DNA of 46,166 nt from Myxococcota bacterium. Lineage in GTDB: Bacteria > Myxococcota_A > Bradymonadia > UBA7976 > UBA1532. The position numbers and the translations under genes are program-made. Below, piece after piece: positions 7,737 to 16,959 of this stretch; position 1 is the stretch's first letter, and each line of letters starts with the position of its first letter. The notes below the pieces were generated by a model. The model was not told where the DNA came from, did no database searches, and was given only the letters and a program-made list of their open reading frames with translations. The stretch is taken from contig JAKLJY010000022.1 in assembly GCA_023150895.1 (NCBI GenBank), forward strand, positions 1 to 46,166. Direction: 5' to 3'.

Positions 7737-9593
7737 TCAGCGACCGCCCTTTACCTCGGCCACCCAGGCCTCGATCTCGCGACGGGCGACGTCGAGCGGG
7801 ATGGCGCCGTGCGCGAGCAGGCGGTCGTGAAACGCGCGCAGGTCGAATTGCGCACCGAGCGCGTCCTGCGCGAACCGGCGAAGCGCACGGATCTCGAGCT
7901 CGCCGACCTTGTATGCCAACGCCTGCCCCGGCCAGATGATGTATCGGTCGATTTCGTTCTCGGACTCCTCCCGCCGATGCCCCGTCTTGGCGACGAGGTA
8001 GTCGATGGCCTGCTCGCGGGACCAGCCTTTGGCGTGCAGGCCCGCGTCGACGACGAGCCGGACGGCGCGCCACATCTCGTAGCTGAGCTGCCCGAGCTTC
8101 TCGTCGGCGGTACGGTAGAGCCCGAGCTCGTCGGCGAGGCCTTCGGCGTAGAGCGCCCACCCCTCGACGAACGCCGTATGCCCCATCTCGCGCTGAAACA
8201 CCGGCAGGGCGGTGTTCTCGCTGGCGAGCGCAATCTGCAGATGGTGGCCGGGCACCGCCTCGTGGAAGGCCAGCGCCGGCATCTTGTAGAGGAGGCGAAT
8301 CTCCGGCCGGTGCGTGTTGACGTAGTAGAAGGCCGGGCGCGAGGCGTCCTGCGGCGCGCCGTAGTAGTACGCGGCCGGGGCGTCCTTGGCCCGGAAGTCC
8401 TCGATGGCCTTGACCTCGATGACCGTCTTCGGCAGGCGTCCGAAGGCCCGCGGAAGCGCCCGCATCGCCCGGGTCATCAGCTCGCGGTTGTACTCGAGAA
8501 GGGCTTCGGGACTCGCGGCGTACTGATCGGCGCGGGCGGCGATCGATTTCAGGTACTCCGGCAGCGAGCCGCCCCCGGCGCTCTGCACGAGGGCGGCCAT
8601 TTCCTTCTCGATGCGGGCGACCTCCGCCTCGCCGAGCGCGAAGATCTCGTCGGCCGTCCGCGAAACGCCCGTCTCGCCCTTGATGCGGGCGGCGTAACAC
8701 GCCGCGCCGATGGGCAGCGCACCGACGCCCGGCTTCGCGCTCGCCCGCGCCCGGGGGAGCAGCTCGTTCGCGAGAAACGCGCGATACGCCCGCAGGCCAC
8801 CGTAAACAGCCTGCTCTACGGCGGCGGTCAACTGCGCCCGAAACGGCTCGCCGAGGCCCGCCGGACCGCCCCCGGCGGCGTCGAGGGCCGCAAAGACCGG
8901 CGCGAGGTAGGGGCTCTTCGCCACGGGGACGGCCAGCATCTCGTCGATCTGCCGGAGGACCCGTTCGACGTTGATCTTCGGGGCGACGAGCCCCCGCCCG
9001 AGTCCCTCGCGCAGGCCCTCGATCACGTCGCCGAAGTACTCGTCCATCTGCTGGTACCGCGCGAGCAGATCGCGGCCCTGTGCCGCCGTCGTCACCGTGT
9101 GGACGTTCGGCAGCTCCGCAAACGTCACCTGGGGGCCGGCGAGCTGATCCACCGCCCACAAGCGCGCCTGACACTTCTCCGCGGTGTCCAGATCGCGCCG
9201 CAGCAGAAAGGCCAGCATGTCCGCGCTCACCCGCTCGTCGGCCGTCAGCCCGGCCCGCGGCACGTGCTCGAGGCGCCCCGCGAGGTTTGCCAGCGTGCGC
9301 AGATGCCGTTCGTGCTCGGCCGACGACGCCCGCCCGAGCTCGGCGTCCCGGCTGCGGTCGCCCAGATACGTCGCCCAGGTGGGCGCGTGCCGCATCTGTT
9401 CGCCCCAGAAGTCCCGCACGATGTCGGCGAGCTGCACCCGATCGTCGGGTCGAGCGGCCCGCGGGGCGCCGCCGCCGCAGCCGACGAGCGGCATCATCAG
9501 GGCGAGGACGAGGGTGGCGGCCCGGCACGGGGCCTGCGGTCGAACGAAGCGGCCGCGAGGCCCTTGTGCGGAGACGGCGTCGGGAGATCTCAT
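7737..9593 (-). CDS. DUF885-family lipoprotein, predicted metallopeptidase fold
   Basis: The product has 618 residues. The ATG at 9593 precedes a signal sequence with a lipobox (PLVGC, Cys39). Most of the length matches DUF885 proteins: DFWGEQMRHAPTWATYLGD near the start, then the conserved HEAVPGHHLQ at about residue 443, followed by GHTAFVEGWALYAE at about 470. The HE...GHH plus EGWALYAE arrangement resembles the zinc site of M2/M3-like thermolysin-type peptidases. DUF885 members are therefore thought to be membrane-bound or periplasmic metallopeptidases, though few have been tested. IDRYIIWPGQALAYKVG near the C-terminus is also a family hallmark. It is transcribed alone, convergent with 6816-7733. 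Confidence 0.9.
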   Translation of the reverse strand: MRSPDAVSAQGPRGRFVRPQAPCRAATLVLALMMPLVGCGGGAPRAARPDDRVQLADIVRDFWGEQMRHAPTWATYLGDRSRDAELGRASSAEHERHLRTLANLAGRLEHVPRAGLTADERVSADMLAFLLRRDLDTAEKCQARLWAVDQLAGPQVTFAELPNVHTVTTAAQGRDLLARYQQMDEYFGDVIEGLREGLGRGLVAPKINVERVLRQIDEMLAVPVAKSPYLAPVFAALDAAGGGPAGLGEPFRAQLTAAVEQAVYGGLRAYRAFLANELLPRARASAKPGVGALPIGAACYAARIKGETGVSRTADEIFALGEAEVARIEKEMAALVQSAGGGSLPEYLKSIAARADQYAASPEALLEYNRELMTRAMRALPRAFGRLPKTVIEVKAIEDFRAKDAPAAYYYGAPQDASRPAFYYVNTHRPEIRLLYKMPALAFHEAVPGHHLQIALASENTALPVFQREMGHTAFVEGWALYAEGLADELGLYRTADEKLGQLSYEMWRAVRLVVDAGLHAKGWSREQAIDYLVAKTGHRREESENEIDRYIIWPGQALAYKVGELEIRALRRFAQDALGAQFDLRAFHDRLLAHGAIPLDVARREIEAWVAEVKGGR

Positions 9594-9775
9594 GTGCAGG
9601 GTTGTATCAGCCGCGGGCCTTTACGAGAATTCATCGCGACACCCGCGGGGGAGAGGTCCGTCGAAAGTGGGCCTGCGACCGCTGGTTTCCCCGTGACAAC
9701 TTGGTACTCTGCGCGCCCGACCGTGATTCCCTCGGCCGCCCCGTTCCCGTTCGCCCACTGATGGAGTCCGATCCA

Positions 9776-10366
9776 ATGCCTTCGTTCACCGTGATGTGTT
9801 CGATGTCTTCCAAGGGCCGCCGCCCCGCGGCGCTGCTCGGCCTGCTGCTGCTCGGTCTGGCGGGCCCCGCGGGTGCGCAAGTGGCCCCCAAGGCGCCCGC
9901 GACGGCGTCGACGACGGCGACGGTCCCGGCGGCGACCGCCCCGGCACCGACGTCGACGGCGACGGCGACCGTGACGATCGTGAAGCTCAAGCTCGACGCC
10001 GTCACCGAGCTCAAGGCCAGTCGCGGCCAGCTCGAGACGACGTACTCCGGGGTCAAGCTCTCCGGCAAGGGCAAGGCGGAGTGGCGCGAGGGCGTCATCC
10101 TCCTCGCCGCCGGCGACGCCGCCCGCAAAGCCGGTGACGCCGTCGCCTACAAGAAGCTGGCGACCGAGGCCACGACCCGGTTCGACCTCGCCAAGACGCT
10201 GAGCGCGGGCGGAACCGGCAAGGCTGCGGGGCTCACGGCGCTGAAGGCCGACGCCCTGCTCGGCAAGTACGTCACCCCGGCCGAGGGCGTCGTGCCCGCG
10301 GTCGACACCTTGCTCGGCACGGCGACGGCCTGGACGATCAACGGGTTCGAGCCGGAGACGTTCTGA
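9776..10366 (+). CDS. Exported protein of unknown function
   Basis: The product has 196 residues. The ATG at 9776 is preferred over the in-frame ATG at 9761 because GGAG lies nine bases upstream. A signal peptide (residues 1-38, LLGLLLLGLAGPAGAQ) is followed by an Ala/Thr/Pro-rich linker to about 62. The helical remainder is rich in Ala and Lys (for example LKASRGQLETTYSGVKLSG and EWREGVILLAAGDAARKAGD). I do not recognise a domain. The gene lies 25 bases before the kinase-ATPase gene on the same strand, and the two may be cotranscribed. The 182 bases upstream hold the promoters for this gene and the divergent DUF885 gene; no clear boxes were seen. Confidence 0.75.
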   Translation: MPSFTVMCSMSSKGRRPAALLGLLLLGLAGPAGAQVAPKAPATASTTATVPAATAPAPTSTATATVTIVKLKLDAVTELKASRGQLETTYSGVKLSGKGKAEWREGVILLAAGDAARKAGDAVAYKKLATEATTRFDLAKTLSAGGTGKAAGLTALKADALLGKYVTPAEGVVPAVDTLLGTATAWTINGFEPETF

Positions 10367-10391
10367 GCGATCGGTCGCTCCGGAGGCCACG

Positions 10392-13300
10392 TTGAACGGG
10401 TCCGCGCCCATCCCGCTCGGGGCCTTCGAGCTGCTGCACCCGCTCGGGCGCGGCGGCATGGGCGTCGTCTGGGCCGGACGCCATCGCATTCACGGCGCCC
10501 CCGTCGCCGTCAAGGTCATCACGGACGCCAGCGCCCGGGAACCCCGATTCCGCGCGGCGTTTCGCAACGAGGTCCGCGCGGTCGCGGGCCTGTCCCATCG
10601 CGGCGTCGTCCAGGTCCACGACTTCGGGCTCGTCGACGAGGCGGCCGCATCGGTCGCGGGGGGGCGCCTCGCCGTCGAGAGCCCCTACCTCGTCATGGAA
10701 GCCCTGCGCCCGGATCCGCTGGCGACCGCGCCGGGAGACTTCGCGACGCTCGCCGCGTTGCTGCGGCAGATCCTGGAAGCGCTCGGACATGCCCATGCCC
10801 GCGGGGTCATTCACCGGGACCTGAAGCCGGACAACGTCCTCGCCGATCCGGCCTCGGGGCGGCTGAAGCTGACCGACTTCGGCCTGTCCCATTCCGTCGG
10901 GCGGGAGATGACCGAGGACGAGGCCATCGCCGACATGGCCCACTCCACGGCCGGCACGCCGGACTTCATGGCCCCGGAGCAAGCGCGGGCCCGTGCGCGT
11001 GAGCAGGGCGCCTGGACGGATCTCTACTCGCTCGGTTGCATCGCGTTCACGCTGGTCACCGGCCATCCGCCCTACGAGCGCTCGACGCCCATCGCCACGA
11101 TGATGGCCCACATCGTCGATCCCTTTCCGCCGCTGACGGCACGCTACCCCGTCCCCGAGGGGTTCGAGGCCTGGATCCGGCGCATGATGGGCAAGCGGCC
11201 GCAGGACCGCTTCCGTCGGGCGGCGGACGCGGCGTTTGCGCTCGACGCGCTCGCGGCGGTTCACGAGGCCGCCGCGACGCCGCTGCCCGGGTTGACGGTC
11301 CCGCTGACGGACATCAGCCGCGACCCCACCGCCCACTTCGACGACGCGGAGGTGCAGGCGCTCGGCGATGCGGCGCCCCAGACGGTGCGCCTGTCTGCCG
11401 AAGTTCGCGCCCGACTCGAGGCGGCCGTCGGCACGGATCGGCCGCCGATTCCCGAGGCGTGGCGCGTCGACGAGGACGACCTGCCGGCCGCGCTACCGGG
11501 GACCGGACTCGGCCTCTATGGCCTGCGCGCGGTTCCCTTCGTCGGCCGGTTCACCGAGCGCGACGCGCTCTGGTCTGCGCTGCGTGCCGCGGACACCCGA
11601 CGTGAGGCCCGCGTCGTCGTGCTCCAGGGCGCGTCGGGCTGTGGCAAGAGTCGGCTCTGCGAGTGGCTCGCCGAGCGGGGGCACGAGGCCGGGGCGCTCT
11701 ACCCGCTCCGGGTGCGCAGCGCGGCCGTCGAGGACCCGGGCTCCGGTTTCGGGCCGCTCTGGCGACGCCTGTTTCGCGCGTTCGGGCTCGGCGGCGACGA
11801 GCTGCGCACCCACCTGCACTGGGAGCTCGGCCGCCTCGGGTTCGACGACGCGGCCGCCCGGACGCTCGGTGACGCGCTCTGTGAGGTCATCGCCCCGGGG
11901 GACCCGGCCAATCCGGTTCACTTCTCGAGCCCGCGTGAGGCCTTCTTCACGATGGCCCGTGTGATCGAGCGCCTCGGACACGAACGCTGCCCGCTTTTGT
12001 GGATCGACGACGCGCAGTGGTCGCGGCACGGACTCGATTTCGTCGAGTTCATGCTCTCCCGGCAGGCGTCCCACCCGGCCCCGCTGCTCGTGGTGCTCAC
12101 CGTCCGCACCGAGCTGCTCGCCGAGCGCCCGGACGAGGCGGCCCGGCTCGCCCGGCTAGCCGACCGCCCCGGGGTCGGCACCCTCGACGTGGGCCCCTTT
12201 CCCCCGGAGGAGCGGCCCCGCCTCGTGCGCGCGCTGCTCGGCCTGGAGACGACGCTGGCCCATCGGGTCGAGACGCGAACGGGGGGCAACCCGCTCTTCG
12301 CCGTGCAGCTGGTGGGCGACTGGGTGCAACGCGGGATGCTGCTGGCGACCCCCACCGGCATCCGCCTCCGCGACGGTCTCTCACCCGACGCCCTGCCCCT
12401 CCCCGCCGATCTGCGCGCCGTGTGGGGCGAACGGGTCCGGCTGTTCCTCTCGGGCCACGATGCGGAAGCCTGCATCGCGCTGGAGCTCGCGGCGACGCTC
12501 GGCCTCCACGTCGACGCCGCCGAGTGGTCGGACGCGTGCCACCGACGGGGTGTTCAGCCCGCGGCGGGGCTCCCCGCCCTCGCAGAAGCGCTGCTCGACG
12601 CGGGTCTCGCCGAACGCAGCCCCGACGACCCCTTCGGCGCGTTCACGTTCGTTCACGGCATGTTCCGCGAAGCGCTGTCGTTTCGCGCCGCGGAGGCCGG
12701 TGCGCGCTGGGTGGCGGGCCACCATCGGGCCTGCGCGGCCATGTTGCGCGATCGCACGGAGGTCTTCGCCCTCGAGCGCCGGGGGCGGCACGCCCTCGCG
12801 GCCGGGACGCCGGACGATCTCGAAGAGGCGCTCGACGCCCTCCGCCGGGCCATCGCCGGTCGCATCGACACCGGCGACTACGACGCGGCCGGCGAGCTGC
12901 TCGAGCTCCACGCCAGCGCGCGCGCGGGGCTGCGGCTCGAGGCGGCGGACCCTCGCCACGGCGAGGCGCGGGCCCAGGCGGCGCGCATCGCCCACCTCCG
13001 CGGCGCGCGCGACCTCGCGCTGCAGCGCTGTGTCGAGAACGAGCTCGATGCCCGACGCTTCGGCTGGACACCCGTCCTCGCGGACGCCTATCGGCTGATG
13101 GGCATGATCGCCCTCGACCGCGGCCAGTTCGTGCAGGCGGAGGCCCGCTTGCGCGAGGCGGCCCAGCTCGCCCTCGAGTGCGGGGACACCGCGCTCGCCG
13201 GCCAGTGTCACGAAAAGCTGGGGGCCGTCGCGGTGGCCACCGGCGACGTCGAGCGCGCGGAACGCCTGCTCACCGAGGCGCGCCAGGAGCTCCTCGCGGC

Positions 13301-13952
13301 CCACGACGAAGCCGGCGCCGGGCGAGCGGCCGTCGGCCTCGCCCGTCTGATGAAGAAGCTCGGCCGACTCGACGAGGCGTTGCACTTCAACGCACTCGCC
13401 CACGACCCGTTCACGGCCGCCGGCGACCGCAACGGGCTCGCCGCCTGCGCCAATCAGCGCGGTGAACTCCTGCGACTCCGGGGGGCGCTCACCGAGGCCT
13501 TCGAGCAGTATCAGGAGGCCCTCGACATGTGGGAGTCCATCGGCGCGGGCAACGCGATCTTCGCCCGCGCCAACCTCGGCCTCGTTCTCGCCGAGGCCGG
13601 GCGCTACGCCGAAGCCCGTCCGGCGCTGACCCGCGCCGCGGAACACTTCCGGACGGCCGAACTCCTCGCGCCGCTGGCCGTGTGCGATGCCTGCCTTCTG
13701 CCCTGTGCCGTCGACGCCGGTGATCTCGGCGACTTCGACGCGCTGCTCGTCGAGTCGCACGCGCTGCTCGAGCGCACCCGGCTCGCCGATCTCGACGCGG
13801 CCCGGATGTCCGAACACGCAGGCGATCTCTGTGCCGTGCGCGGAGAGCACGCCCGCGCCGCAGCCGCCTGGAAGCTCGCGGCCGCCCAGTGGCGGGCGGT
13901 GAAGCACGAAGCCCACGCCGCCGCGCTCGAGGCCCGCGCCGAGGGGCGCTGA
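10392..13952 (+). CDS. Ser/Thr protein kinase fused to an AAA/STAND-type ATPase and TPR repeats
   Basis: The product has 1186 residues. The TTG start at 10392 has GGAGG five bases upstream. The kinase domain (about 9-285) has all key motifs: GRGGMG loop, VAVKVI lysine, VIHRDLKPDN (about 139), DFG and MAPE. A linker leads to an ATPase module starting VPFVGRFTERDAL, with a Walker A (GASGCGKS, about 413-420) and Walker B (LLWIDDAQW, about 534-542). The C-terminal third is helical TPR-like repeats (for example ALAGQCHEKLGAVAVATGD, LREAAQLALECGD). This matches the PknK/MalT-like kinase-ATPase fusions common in myxobacteria, which act as cytoplasmic signalling scaffolds. The intact catalytic residues suggest an active kinase. 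Its target is unknown. Confidence 0.93.
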   Translation: MNGSAPIPLGAFELLHPLGRGGMGVVWAGRHRIHGAPVAVKVITDASAREPRFRAAFRNEVRAVAGLSHRGVVQVHDFGLVDEAAASVAGGRLAVESPYLVMEALRPDPLATAPGDFATLAALLRQILEALGHAHARGVIHRDLKPDNVLADPASGRLKLTDFGLSHSVGREMTEDEAIADMAHSTAGTPDFMAPEQARARAREQGAWTDLYSLGCIAFTLVTGHPPYERSTPIATMMAHIVDPFPPLTARYPVPEGFEAWIRRMMGKRPQDRFRRAADAAFALDALAAVHEAAATPLPGLTVPLTDISRDPTAHFDDAEVQALGDAAPQTVRLSAEVRARLEAAVGTDRPPIPEAWRVDEDDLPAALPGTGLGLYGLRAVPFVGRFTERDALWSALRAADTRREARVVVLQGASGCGKSRLCEWLAERGHEAGALYPLRVRSAAVEDPGSGFGPLWRRLFRAFGLGGDELRTHLHWELGRLGFDDAAARTLGDALCEVIAPGDPANPVHFSSPREAFFTMARVIERLGHERCPLLWIDDAQWSRHGLDFVEFMLSRQASHPAPLLVVLTVRTELLAERPDEAARLARLADRPGVGTLDVGPFPPEERPRLVRALLGLETTLAHRVETRTGGNPLFAVQLVGDWVQRGMLLATPTGIRLRDGLSPDALPLPADLRAVWGERVRLFLSGHDAEACIALELAATLGLHVDAAEWSDACHRRGVQPAAGLPALAEALLDAGLAERSPDDPFGAFTFVHGMFREALSFRAAEAGARWVAGHHRACAAMLRDRTEVFALERRGRHALAAGTPDDLEEALDALRRAIAGRIDTGDYDAAGELLELHASARAGLRLEAADPRHGEARAQAARIAHLRGARDLALQRCVENELDARRFGWTPVLADAYRLMGMIALDRGQFVQAEARLREAAQLALECGDTALAGQCHEKLGAVAVATGDVERAERLLTEARQELLAAHDEAGAGRAAVGLARLMKKLGRLDEALHFNALAHDPFTAAGDRNGLAACANQRGELLRLRGALTEAFEQYQEALDMWESIGAGNAIFARANLGLVLAEAGRYAEARPALTRAAEHFRTAELLAPLAVCDACLLPCAVDAGDLGDFDALLVESHALLERTRLADLDAARMSEHAGDLCAVRGEHARAAAAWKLAAAQWRAVKHEAHAAALEARAEGR

Positions 13953-14001
13953 TCGTCGCCTCCGAGACGGTCGGGGCCCGGCATGGGACAATCCGCCGCT
14001 C

Positions 14002-14955
14002 TCAGGGCCAGCCCGCCCGCAGGCCGAGCGTCACGCCCACGCCGGCCAGGGTGTTGCGCCCGACGCCGTCGACGGCGACGGGCGCGCGGAGCGTGGCCTG
14101 CAACGCCAGGATCTCCAGCCGGCCGGGGAGATCCCAGGCGGCGCCGAGCGCGCCGAACAGCCCGCTGCGACCACTGTCGGCCACGGTGCGCCCGGCCATC
14201 GTCGCGTCCGCCTGCCGACGGACATCGACGCTCAGCGAAAGGGTCAACGGGGGCACGGGCGAGACGCCGCCGACCAGGGCCGCGTTCAAATCCACGCCGG
14301 CCCGGTGCGAGGTGCCATCCACCGTGTGGGTCAGCGGGCGCCCCACGCTGCCCTGGAGCCGCACGAACAGCGTGTCCCACGGGCGCATCAGCACGAGGCC
14401 CACCGACGGCGTGAAGCTCCCCTCCCCGGTGGCGTCCGCGCCGAGCAGCCCCGACGCCCGCGCCGTGTCGCGCCCGGTGGGTGTCACGAGCCCGAGCACG
14501 CCCGCCACGCCGAGGCCGCCGGGCCCCTCCCCACCGGGGAAGACGTCCCAGCGGACGGACACGGCGAGATCACCCACGCCGCCACCGTCGTCGCTCAGCG
14601 CCCCCGCGCGGCGCGCGGTGTGGAGCCACGGCAGGCGCGCGCCGAGCTGCAGCGGTTCGAGCGGGCGTCCGACCACCCACAGTTCGAATCGGGAGACCGT
14701 CTCCTCGTACCCTTCGTGCCCGCGCCAATGGCCCGCCGCATCCCATTGCCCGAGCCCGAACTCGCCGCCGAGGCGGGCACCGCCGGCGACCTTCTCCCAG
14801 AGGGCGAGGTGCTCGAAGCCAGGGGTGGTGCTGCCCGCGCAACAGGGCGATGCCTCGGCGACGGCGGACACACCCGACGAGAGAAGCACGGCGACGAGGC
14901 CGAGCGCCTCGCCTTGCCGGACGCGCGGCGAGGGCGACGGATTTCGAGACGACAT
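14002..14955 (-). CDS. Outer membrane beta-barrel protein of unknown function
   Basis: The product has 317 residues. The ATG at 14955 is followed by a signal peptide (LGLVAVLLSSGVSAVAEA). The mature N-terminus is unusual: SPCCAGSTTPGF. Amphipathic strand pairs follow throughout (for example RFELWVVGRPLEPLQLGARLPWL and GVGDLAVSVRWDVFP), ending in LRAGWP. The content suggests a barrel of roughly 12 strands, as in transporter-like outer-membrane proteins. The vicinal Cys pair could bind metal or form a disulfide, which is speculative. It lies 88 bases downstream of the RegA-like gene on the same strand and may belong to that transcript, so it could be a redox-responsive output. Confidence 0.75.
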   Translation of the reverse strand: MSSRNPSPSPRVRQGEALGLVAVLLSSGVSAVAEASPCCAGSTTPGFEHLALWEKVAGGARLGGEFGLGQWDAAGHWRGHEGYEETVSRFELWVVGRPLEPLQLGARLPWLHTARRAGALSDDGGGVGDLAVSVRWDVFPGGEGPGGLGVAGVLGLVTPTGRDTARASGLLGADATGEGSFTPSVGLVLMRPWDTLFVRLQGSVGRPLTHTVDGTSHRAGVDLNAALVGGVSPVPPLTLSLSVDVRRQADATMAGRTVADSGRSGLFGALGAAWDLPGRLEILALQATLRAPVAVDGVGRNTLAGVGVTLGLRAGWP

Positions 14956-15043
14956 GGCCGCAGCATGCCAGCGCGCCCGGCCGCGAGCCGTGCGGCGAAT
15001 CGTCGCAGGCCCGGCCCGACGCGGCGGACCGCGGCCACCGCAC

Positions 15044-15595
15044 TCAGATCGGCGGGGGGTTCTTGAACAGCTTCCGCTGCAACGAGCGGCGGTGCAGCCC
15101 CAGTCGACGCGCGGCCTCGGAGATGTTGCCGCCCGCGTCGTGCAGCACGCGTTGCATGTGCTCCCACTCGACCCGTGCGAGGCTCGGCGTCGATTCGGCG
15201 ACCGCGGTGGCGCCGCCGTCGGCCTCGGCGCCGGGCTCGAACGCCGCGAGGACCTGGTCCGCGTCGACGGGCTTCTGCAGGTAGTGACAGGCCCCGCGGC
15301 GCAGCGCTTCGACGGCCGTCGCGATGCTGCCGTAGCCCGTGAGCACCACCACCCGCGTCGTCGGGTCGATCTCCTGCAAGCCCGTCACGAGGTCGAGGCC
15401 GGACCCCCCGGGCATCCGCAGGTCGACCACGGCGCGCTCCGGGGACTCCTCCCGGGCGAGGGCGAGCGCAGCCCCGACGTCACCCGCCGTCCGGACGGCG
15501 CATCCGCGGGCGGCGAGGGCGCGCGAAAGGCGGTCACGGTAGGCGGCGTCGTCGTCGACGAGGAGAACGGTCGGCGCGAGGGTATCGGTGGACAT
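15044..15595 (-). CDS. regA: RegA/PrrA-type response regulator
   Basis: The product has 183 residues (ATG 15595). The receiver domain (about 8-120) has the acidic pocket VDDD (14-16), the phospho-acceptor Asp58 in VVDLRMPGG, Thr86 in VLTGYGS and Lys108 in YLQKPV. A short Pro/Ala-free linker leads to a Fis-type helix-turn-helix (about 148-183: NISEAARRLGLHRRSLQRKL). The very short C-terminal HTH without an AAA+ module, and the HRRSLQRKL end, match RegA/PrrA/ActR global redox regulators. It lies 23 bases downstream of its RegB-like kinase. The symbol is given by family resemblance; the regulon in this organism is unknown. Confidence 0.85.
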   Translation of the reverse strand: MSTDTLAPTVLLVDDDAAYRDRLSRALAARGCAVRTAGDVGAALALAREESPERAVVDLRMPGGSGLDLVTGLQEIDPTTRVVVLTGYGSIATAVEALRRGACHYLQKPVDADQVLAAFEPGAEADGGATAVAESTPSLARVEWEHMQRVLHDAGGNISEAARRLGLHRRSLQRKLFKNPPPI

Positions 15596-15618
15596 CGTAC
15601 GGTCGCCTTTCGCGCTGC

Positions 15619-16878
15619 TTACACCGTCGCGCGGGGGTGGATCAACGTCACGCGCGTCCCGCCGCCGGGCGGACATTCGATCTCCAGCCCCCCGCCGAGC
15701 GCTTCGGCCACGGCCCGGGCCAGAAAGAGCCCGAGGCCGGCGCCTTGTCCGGGCTCGCGCGTCGTATAGAACGGCTCGCCGATGCGCTCGAGGTGCGCCG
15801 CGGGAATCCCCGGCCCGGCGTCGGCGACCGTCAGGGCGATGCGGTCCGGCGTCGCCCGGGTCGTGAGCCGCACCCGGGTCTCGGGCGGCGCGGCCCGGAG
15901 GCCGTTGTCGAGCACGTTGCGCAGGCCCTGGACGCTCGCCCGCGGGAAGGCCCGGACGATGAGACCGGGCGGCACGTCCACGTCGATGCGGTCCGCCGCC
16001 CCGAGGTCGTCGACGGCGGCGGCCACGAGCTGCGCCAACGGGAGCGCCGTCGCCGCCTCGCCGGCCGAAGCGCCGGCCTCCAGGCTCATCCGGTCGAGGA
16101 TGCTCCGGCAGCGATCGGCCTGCTCCCGGATGAGGTGAACATCGTCGCGCAGCGCCTGGGAGGCCGCATCCCCGGACCGGGGGAGGGCGAGCTCCAGCTC
16201 CCGACAGGCGATGACGACGGTGCCGAGCGGCGTCGCGAGCTCGTGTGCGGCGCCGGCCGCCAGGCCCGCAAGCGCCACGAGGCGTTCGGACCGGGCCGCA
16301 CGCTCGCGCGCGGCGGCGAGCTCCGCATCCCGCGCCGCCAGTGCCCGCAACACCCCCTGAACGAAAAAGACGATGAAAACGGCCGCGACCGCGAACGCGA
16401 CCCACATGCCGCGAAGGTGCAAACGCATCAGCTCCGCGTGCGAGAAGCCGGCCGACGCCTCGGAGAGCGGGGGGAAGAAGAGCGCCCCGAACCCCGCGAT
16501 TGAGAGCGCCACCAGCCCCCAGGTATGGCGCGGGCTCAGGATGATGGCCGCCAGCGTCAGCTCGACCAGGTAGAGGAAGTTGAAGGGGTTGACGGGCCCG
16601 CCGGTGAAGGCCAGCAGCGCCGTCAGCGCACAGACGTCGAACACCAGGACGAAGAACACGGCGCGTTCGCCGGGCGCCGTCTCGCCGCGCCCGAGCCAGC
16701 GGCCGGCCGCGAGGTTGGTCAGCGCCACGAGACCCAGAATGCCGAGCAGCACCGGCCAGGGGAGCGTCAGCCGGAGGGCATGCTCGGCCACGAGCATGGC
16801 CGCGAGCTGTCCGAAGACGGCGGCCCACCGCAGACGCGTGATCCAGACGAACGACAGGGTGTGGGGCGTTTTCGTCAC
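15619..16878 (-). CDS. regB: RegB/PrrB-type redox-sensing histidine kinase
   Basis: The product has 419 residues from a GTG at 16878 (a TTG at 16920 is possible but has poor spacing). Six membrane helices occupy about 10-185. Between them is GGPVNPF (about 94-100), matching the GGxxNPF quinone-site heptapeptide of RegB. The dimerisation box AAGAAHELATPLGTV holds the phospho-accepting His212. A Cys at about 257 in REQADRCRSIL lies where I recall RegB's redox-active cysteine. The ATP-binding domain has NVLDNGLRAA, DAGPGI and GAGLGLFLA. In purple bacteria this pair controls respiration, carbon and nitrogen fixation according to redox state. Finding the complete quinone box here argues for redox sensing in this lineage too. 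Confidence 0.88.
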   Translation of the reverse strand: MTKTPHTLSFVWITRLRWAAVFGQLAAMLVAEHALRLTLPWPVLLGILGLVALTNLAAGRWLGRGETAPGERAVFFVLVFDVCALTALLAFTGGPVNPFNFLYLVELTLAAIILSPRHTWGLVALSIAGFGALFFPPLSEASAGFSHAELMRLHLRGMWVAFAVAAVFIVFFVQGVLRALAARDAELAAARERAARSERLVALAGLAAGAAHELATPLGTVVIACRELELALPRSGDAASQALRDDVHLIREQADRCRSILDRMSLEAGASAGEAATALPLAQLVAAAVDDLGAADRIDVDVPPGLIVRAFPRASVQGLRNVLDNGLRAAPPETRVRLTTRATPDRIALTVADAGPGIPAAHLERIGEPFYTTREPGQGAGLGLFLARAVAEALGGGLEIECPPGGGTRVTLIHPRATV

Positions 16879-16922
16879 GGCGCCGATTCTGCGCCCGACG
16901 TGCGCCGCGGACCACGCCAATC

Positions 16923-16951
16923 CTGACAGGCGGCGAGGCTCGGCTTACAAT
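16923..16951 (+). promoter_or_regulatory. Predicted sigma-70-type promoter for the kinase-FGE gene
   Basis: A -35 box CTGACA (16923-16928) and a -10 box TACAAT (16946-16951) are separated by exactly 17 bases, each matching the consensus at five of six positions. The expected transcription start falls about 16957-16960, at or just before the ATG at 16960. The mRNA would therefore be leaderless or nearly so. Confidence 0.65.
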
Positions 16952-16959
16952 CGCGGCCC

